A stretch of 9,244 nt of DNA from a bacterium (lineage in GTDB: Bacteria; Spirochaetota; Spirochaetia; JABEVK01), in contig JAJXVP010000100.1 in the NCBI GenBank assembly GCA_021782055.1, positions 1-9,244 on the forward strand, given 5' to 3'. Below, one piece after another: positions 6,108 through 9,244 of the stretch. Numbering within the stretch: position 1 is the first letter of the stretch; each line of letters begins with the position of its first letter. The position numbers and the translations under genes are program-made. The notes beneath the pieces were generated by a model, which was not told the DNA's origin, did not search any database, and saw only the letters and a program-made list of their open reading frames with translations.

Positions 6108-8249
6108 CTAGCGCTGAGTCCAAACCACTTTTCCCGTCTTATCGATATATTCCTGTTGTCCCGCTTCTTCTACCCAGGCCAAGCCCCCTGAAAACAGCCC
6201 CGCATGGTCGAAACGGGCGGGAATCACCCAGGCTCCCGTTTTGTCCACGTAGCCATACTTGCCTGCGTCTTCGGCTGTCGAAAGACCATCGCGAAAGGGG
6301 TAAGTGCGCTTCCAGCTTTTGCCGGGGAACAGCCGCTTTCCACTGGTATCAATATAGCCCCAAGTTCCGTCGTCAAAAGCCACCGCCGCCAGGCCCTCAC
6401 TAAACCCACCCAAAGTCAACCTAAAGCCCTCGGCCAACAGGTTTCCCTGAGCGTCAATGACGCCGAGGTGTAAGCCCTCGTCGTCACGGCCCAACACCAC
6501 AAACGCTCGGTCATCATGAAACAGACTGAATGGGGTCCAGGGTTTATCTGCGAACAGTAGCTTGCCGGTGTTATCGGTATAGTACCAGCGAGCGGAATTT
6601 CCCTCTCGTCGGGCGACCAAGCCTTTACCGTCAGCAAAGCCCAGAGCTCGATCCCAAACGGGGGGCACGGCCCACTCCCCTTTGGTATTGATAAAGCCCA
6701 TTTTGCCTCCGCCTGCGGTCAGCACCGGTTGACCGGGTTTCGCCAAAGCCACAGAATTCCAGCTTTGTGCATCCACGCGCTGTCCTTGAGTGTTGATGCG
6801 AAAGACCCGTCCGTCTTGGTAAACCCAGGCCTTTCCGTTTTGAAAATCTTTTACTCCGTCATATGCCGCAGGAATGGCTACCTGTCCGTCAGCCTTCAAA
6901 AAGCCGTACTTCCCGTTCAGCTTTATGATCCGGTAGCCGTCAACAAGGTTGCCGATTTCTTGATAAAGCGGCTTTGCCACTAGTTTACCGCTTTTATCAA
7001 CCAAACCTCCGGCACGGCCATCAAAAACAGGCGCGTAACCGTCTTGAAAATCCCCTGCCCACACCCACTTTGCCGGGATCACAATTTTTCCTTGCGGGTT
7101 CAGCCATCCCCATTTTTTGTTCTTCGAGAACGCGATCAAACCATCTCGCTCGTACCCCAAATCAGCCCACTCGGCAGGAATCGTTATTTGACCTTTGCGG
7201 TTGACCAGTCCCAAAAGTTTATCTTTGACCACCAAGGCATGGTTATCCACAAAAGCGTAGATTTGATCCCAGACAGCGGGGCCTAGAAGTTGGCCGTTGG
7301 AGTTCATCAAGCCTTTTTTTCCTTGTTTTCCCTCGTATACATACAAAGGATCTGAAGTCAGCTTGACATTGAGGTCTTCGGCCAACGCCAGGTCTTTCCA
7401 ACCACGAGTAACAACCTTTCCGGTGCGGTCAATCAGCGCCCAGCCGTCTTTAAGTTCCACGACAGCGCGCCCCCCATGAAAATCACGGGCCTCTTGATAT
7501 TGCGCCGACAGCACCCAGTTGCCTTTTTGATCAATAAATCCCCAGCTTAACCCCTGGCGAACTAAGGCCAACCCCTCCGAAAAGGGTCTGGCGTAGTCAT
7601 AGGCCGGAGAAATCACGGTTTGTCCGTCGGCATTGAGGTACCCAAAGGCCTGCCCGTTTGAAAAAGCCGCCAACCCTTCCGAAAAGGGCATCAGGGGGGT
7701 AAAAACGGCCGCAAGAGGGTCTCCATCCACGTGGACTTTCTGGACAGGCGACTTTACCCAGGTGCCATCACTTTTAAGCCAGCCAACCGTCATGACCTCG
7801 CGAGCCGGGGCCAGACCGTTAGTAAAAAACACAGGCAGGTAAGGCTCATTGGCCTGCTGATTGCGATCCGGTTCTGCTAAAAATTGAGGCGGAATAGCCT
7901 GTTGCCCCGTGGTATTCACAAAGCCCATGCGACCGTCTTGAACAAACCACGCCAAACCCTCAGAAAAGCCCGCCGTTTGTGAAAAGGGCACTGGCAGTTG
8001 AAAGACAACTTTACCCTGTTCGTTGATAAACCCCGTAACCGAAGGCGAAAGAGCCACCCGGCCTAAGCCGTCGGTAAAATCGTCGGCGGCCAAATAAGGA
8101 CCGGCTAGGCGAGTTTTTCCGGTGGCATCAATGTAATACCAGCTTTGATCCGGCTTTTGAACTGATAAAAAGGTGGTTTCCTGGGCGGGTAAAACCACCG
8201 CCAGCAAGCAACCGAGCCCGAGCAAAAGGCTCATTCCACGGATTGTCAT
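6108..8249 (-). CDS. Secreted WG-repeat protein (about 19 repeats)
   Basis: From the ATG at 8249 the product has 713 residues. A signal peptide (1-22, cleavage likely after VLPA) precedes about 19 WG (KWG) beta-repeats from residue 37 to the C-terminus, one every 37 residues on average. Typical cores are WGFIDQKG, WGWLNPQG, YGFLKADG, MGFINTKG, WGYIDTSG and YGYVDKTG; 'FSEGLA' recurs four times between cores. A few units (VGWLKSDG, VFRINTQG, QEYIDKTG) are degenerate. WG repeats are beta-rich modules, usually of unknown function and often extracytoplasmic. No catalytic domain is attached, so a binding or scaffold role is plausible. The gene is convergent with the ABC operon (10-bp gap) and divergent from the VTT gene. 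A longer reading from 8315 is possible but rejected: it puts 22 residues before the signal peptide, while TAAGGAGC lies ideally before 8249. Confidence 0.94.
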   Translation of the reverse strand: MTIRGMSLLLGLGCLLAVVLPAQETTFLSVQKPDQSWYYIDATGKTRLAGPYLAADDFTDGLGRVALSPSVTGFINEQGKVVFQLPVPFSQTAGFSEGLAWFVQDGRMGFVNTTGQQAIPPQFLAEPDRNQQANEPYLPVFFTNGLAPAREVMTVGWLKSDGTWVKSPVQKVHVDGDPLAAVFTPLMPFSEGLAAFSNGQAFGYLNADGQTVISPAYDYARPFSEGLALVRQGLSWGFIDQKGNWVLSAQYQEARDFHGGRAVVELKDGWALIDRTGKVVTRGWKDLALAEDLNVKLTSDPLYVYEGKQGKKGLMNSNGQLLGPAVWDQIYAFVDNHALVVKDKLLGLVNRKGQITIPAEWADLGYERDGLIAFSKNKKWGWLNPQGKIVIPAKWVWAGDFQDGYAPVFDGRAGGLVDKSGKLVAKPLYQEIGNLVDGYRIIKLNGKYGFLKADGQVAIPAAYDGVKDFQNGKAWVYQDGRVFRINTQGQRVDAQSWNSVALAKPGQPVLTAGGGKMGFINTKGEWAVPPVWDRALGFADGKGLVARREGNSARWYYTDNTGKLLFADKPWTPFSLFHDDRAFVVLGRDDEGLHLGVIDAQGNLLAEGFRLTLGGFSEGLAAVAFDDGTWGYIDTSGKRLFPGKSWKRTYPFRDGLSTAEDAGKYGYVDKTGAWVIPARFDHAGLFSGGLAWVEEAGQQEYIDKTGKVVWTQR

Positions 8250-8256
8250 GAATTCG

Positions 8257-8262
8257 CTCCTT
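8257..8262 (-). promoter_or_regulatory. Ribosome binding site that fixes the start of the WG-repeat gene
   Basis: Read on the minus strand this is AAGGAG, seven nucleotides before the ATG at 8249-8247. The spacing is ideal, and the protein then begins directly with a signal peptide. This decides for 8249 over the upstream in-frame ATG at 8315. Confidence 0.88.
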
Positions 8263-8347
8263 AGGGTCAGCTTACCTTGAAAAGCCCCGCAAAGACCAGC
8301 GACAGCCCAACGCACGAAAATGCACTAAACTAGAAGAAGATTTTCGC

Positions 8348-8354
8348 AGGAGGT
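8348..8354 (+). promoter_or_regulatory. Strong ribosome binding site of the VTT-domain gene
   Basis: AGGAGGT, close to the full anti-Shine-Dalgarno complement, lies just before the ATG at 8358. The rest of the 108-bp divergent intergenic region (8250-8357) must hold both promoters, but no convincing -35/-10 pair was found on either strand. Confidence 0.85.
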
Positions 8355-8357
8355 GTC

Positions 8358-9047
8358 ATGCGTTTTTCGCCCCTAGTTAAAAAGCTTATTCTCAGCACGG
8401 GCTTAGTATTGTTTGCCCTGGCACTGGTGGGACTCCTTGTGGTGTACCATGACCCCCTTTGGCGCCTTATGGAAAACCGCGACCACCTAAAAGCTCTGCT
8501 CCTGGCCGAGGGGCTTTGGGCACCACTGGCCTTTATGGGCTTGCAGGCCCTTCAGGTGGTTGTTTTTGTGATTCCCGGTGAAGTAACCCAGCTGGCTGGA
8601 GGCTGGCTTTTTGGAACTTGGCTCGGTTGTTTATGGTCACTTCTTGGCATCACCGCAGGAGCCGCCATCAGCTTTCTGTTGGCTCGGTTGTTAGGCCGGC
8701 GCGTTATAGGAGTCTTTCTCCGCTCTGAAAAACTTCTTAAGTGGGAAAAAGCTCTCAGCCAACCGCGTTGGCTGCTCGCGATTTTTCTTTTGTTTTTGGT
8801 TCCAGGAATCCCCAAAGATGCCCTGTGTTATGTTGCGGGGTTTTCTCGCGTGCCCTTAGGACTTTTTCTGGTGGTTTCGGCGGTGGCCCGCTTTCCCGCT
8901 CTGTTTCTTTCTAGCTGGGCTGGAAGTGCCGCCGGCAATGAACACTGGACACCAGTAGTCGTGATTGGGGTATTTGCGGTCCTAGCCCTTACTCTGGGGT
9001 GGTTCTTTCGTCACCGAATGGAAGAGGCCCTTCGCAAACTTCTGTAA
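8358..9047 (+). CDS. TVP38/TMEM64 (VTT/DedA superfamily) inner-membrane protein
   Basis: The 229-residue protein is strongly hydrophobic, with an N-terminal membrane segment (about 9-30), a VTT core and a C-terminal segment (about 198-217) followed by a basic tail. Core hallmarks are 'FVIPGEVTQLAGGWLFGTW' (70-88), then 'LLGITAGAAISFLLARLLGR' (95-114), with the re-entrant Gly-rich helix and Leu-Ala-Arg-x-x-Gly-Arg ending. 'FLVPGIPKDALCYVAGFSR' (146-164) corresponds to the conserved second re-entrant region of the TVP38 group. Members of the wider DedA/VTT superfamily are implicated in lipid scrambling or in flipping lipid carriers such as undecaprenyl phosphate. The exact substrate of this subgroup is not established. 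AGGAGGT sets the start. It is divergently oriented from the WG gene and probably transcribed alone. Confidence 0.92.
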   Translation: MRFSPLVKKLILSTGLVLFALALVGLLVVYHDPLWRLMENRDHLKALLLAEGLWAPLAFMGLQALQVVVFVIPGEVTQLAGGWLFGTWLGCLWSLLGITAGAAISFLLARLLGRRVIGVFLRSEKLLKWEKALSQPRWLLAIFLLFLVPGIPKDALCYVAGFSRVPLGLFLVVSAVARFPALFLSSWAGSAAGNEHWTPVVVIGVFAVLALTLGWFFRHRMEEALRKLL

Positions 9048-9077
9048 CGGCAAGCGTCCGGCTTTGATCTTTGCGCC

Positions 9078-9244
9078 TCACGCCTCAGGTCCCAGAAGCG
9101 TCCCCGGTCGTGTCAGCTTCCAGGTAACAAAAAGCACAACAATTCCCACCGGGACAAAACACCAACCAATCCAGCCACCAGAAAAGAGGTTGAGAAACCA
9201 AGCCCGCCAAAAATTACCCCCATCAAGAAACACCGTGTACGAGG
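9078..9244 (-). CDS. C-terminal part of a probable membrane protein, start outside window
   Basis: On the minus strand the frame starting at base 9242 is open for 54 codons to a TGA at 9080-9078. It encodes 'FWRAWFLNLFSGGWIGWC' (residues 11-28), then a hydrophobic segment 'FVPVGIVVLFVTWKL' (29-43) and a short polar tail. This looks like a Trp-rich membrane segment with a final transmembrane helix and a cytoplasmic end. Another minus-strand frame is open here too (stop at 9113-9115), so the frame choice is not certain. It would be convergent with the VTT gene, 30 bp away. No family is recognised. Confidence 0.45.
   Translation of the reverse strand, partial: SYTVFLDGGNFWRAWFLNLFSGGWIGWCFVPVGIVVLFVTWKLTRPGTLLGPEA

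Noticed and set aside
6098..6116. CAGCG/CGCTG hairpin between the convergent genes as a bidirectional terminator
   Set aside because: Only five base pairs, nine-base loop and no T-tract on either side.
8205..8216. Lipobox-like Leu-Gly-Cys (Cys14) in the WG protein signal peptide
   Set aside because: The residue three before Cys is Gly, not Leu, and the hydrophobic region before it is too short; cleavage after VLPA by signal peptidase I fits better.
8250..8315. N-terminal extension of the WG-repeat gene to an ATG at 8315
   Set aside because: No good ribosome binding site at suitable distance, signal peptide would become internal, and a strong AAGGAG precedes 8249.
8303..8331. Promoter for the VTT gene with TAAACT (8326-8331) as -10
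   Set aside because: The hexamer at 17 bp spacing upstream is CAGCCC, which has no resemblance to a -35, and there is no extended -10.
9052..9103. AAGCGTCC direct repeat (9052-9059 and 9096-9103)
   Set aside because: Only eight bases, two copies, one inside the probable right-edge coding region; likely chance.
9113..9244. Alternative minus-strand frame at the right edge
   Set aside because: Also open and hydrophobic, but shorter and less like a membrane-protein C-terminus than the frame ending at 9078; it cannot be fully excluded.

Overview
The window is bacterial chromosome from a diderm (Gram-negative-type) organism of roughly 50% GC. The evidence is several Sec-type signal peptides, strong AAGGAG-like ribosome binding sites, a LolA-like periplasmic protein, and a predicted outer-membrane beta-barrel ending in aromatic Phe. 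The phylum cannot be fixed from the sequence alone. Spirochaetota would fit the combination of a LolCDE-like locus and a large WG-repeat protein, but this is a guess.

Layout. At the left edge are the last 35 codons of a glycoside hydrolase family 3 enzyme on the plus strand, closed by a strong intrinsic terminator (149-178). An AT-rich promoter region follows (193-222) and drives a tight six-gene plus-strand run (245-6097): a secreted helical-repeat protein, a LolD/MacB-type ATPase, two 416-residue FtsX-type permeases, a LolA-like 'outer membrane lipoprotein-sorting' protein and a C-terminal outer-membrane barrel candidate. Two of the junctions are 4-bp stop/start overlaps (ATGA and GTGA) and the others are 14-22 bp gaps with clear Shine-Dalgarno sequences.

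Convergent with this operon, with only 10 bp between the stop codons, is a large secreted WG-repeat protein on the minus strand (6108-8249, about 19 repeat units). Its start is reassigned here to 8249 because of a strong ribosome binding site. Divergent from it is a TVP38/VTT-domain membrane protein (8358-9047). At the right edge there is probably the C-terminal end of another minus-strand membrane protein (9078-9244).

How the genes may work together. The six-gene operon supplies one component for each envelope layer: ATPase (cytoplasm), two MacB/LolCE-type permeases (inner membrane), a LolA-fold carrier and a helical-repeat protein (periplasm), and a barrel (outer membrane). This looks like a dedicated envelope transport route for a lipid, lipoprotein or other amphiphile. 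The cargo is unknown, and the outer-membrane barrel in place of a LolB-like receptor is the most interesting point of the window. No CRISPR array, insertion sequence, tRNA, rRNA or phage gene was seen.
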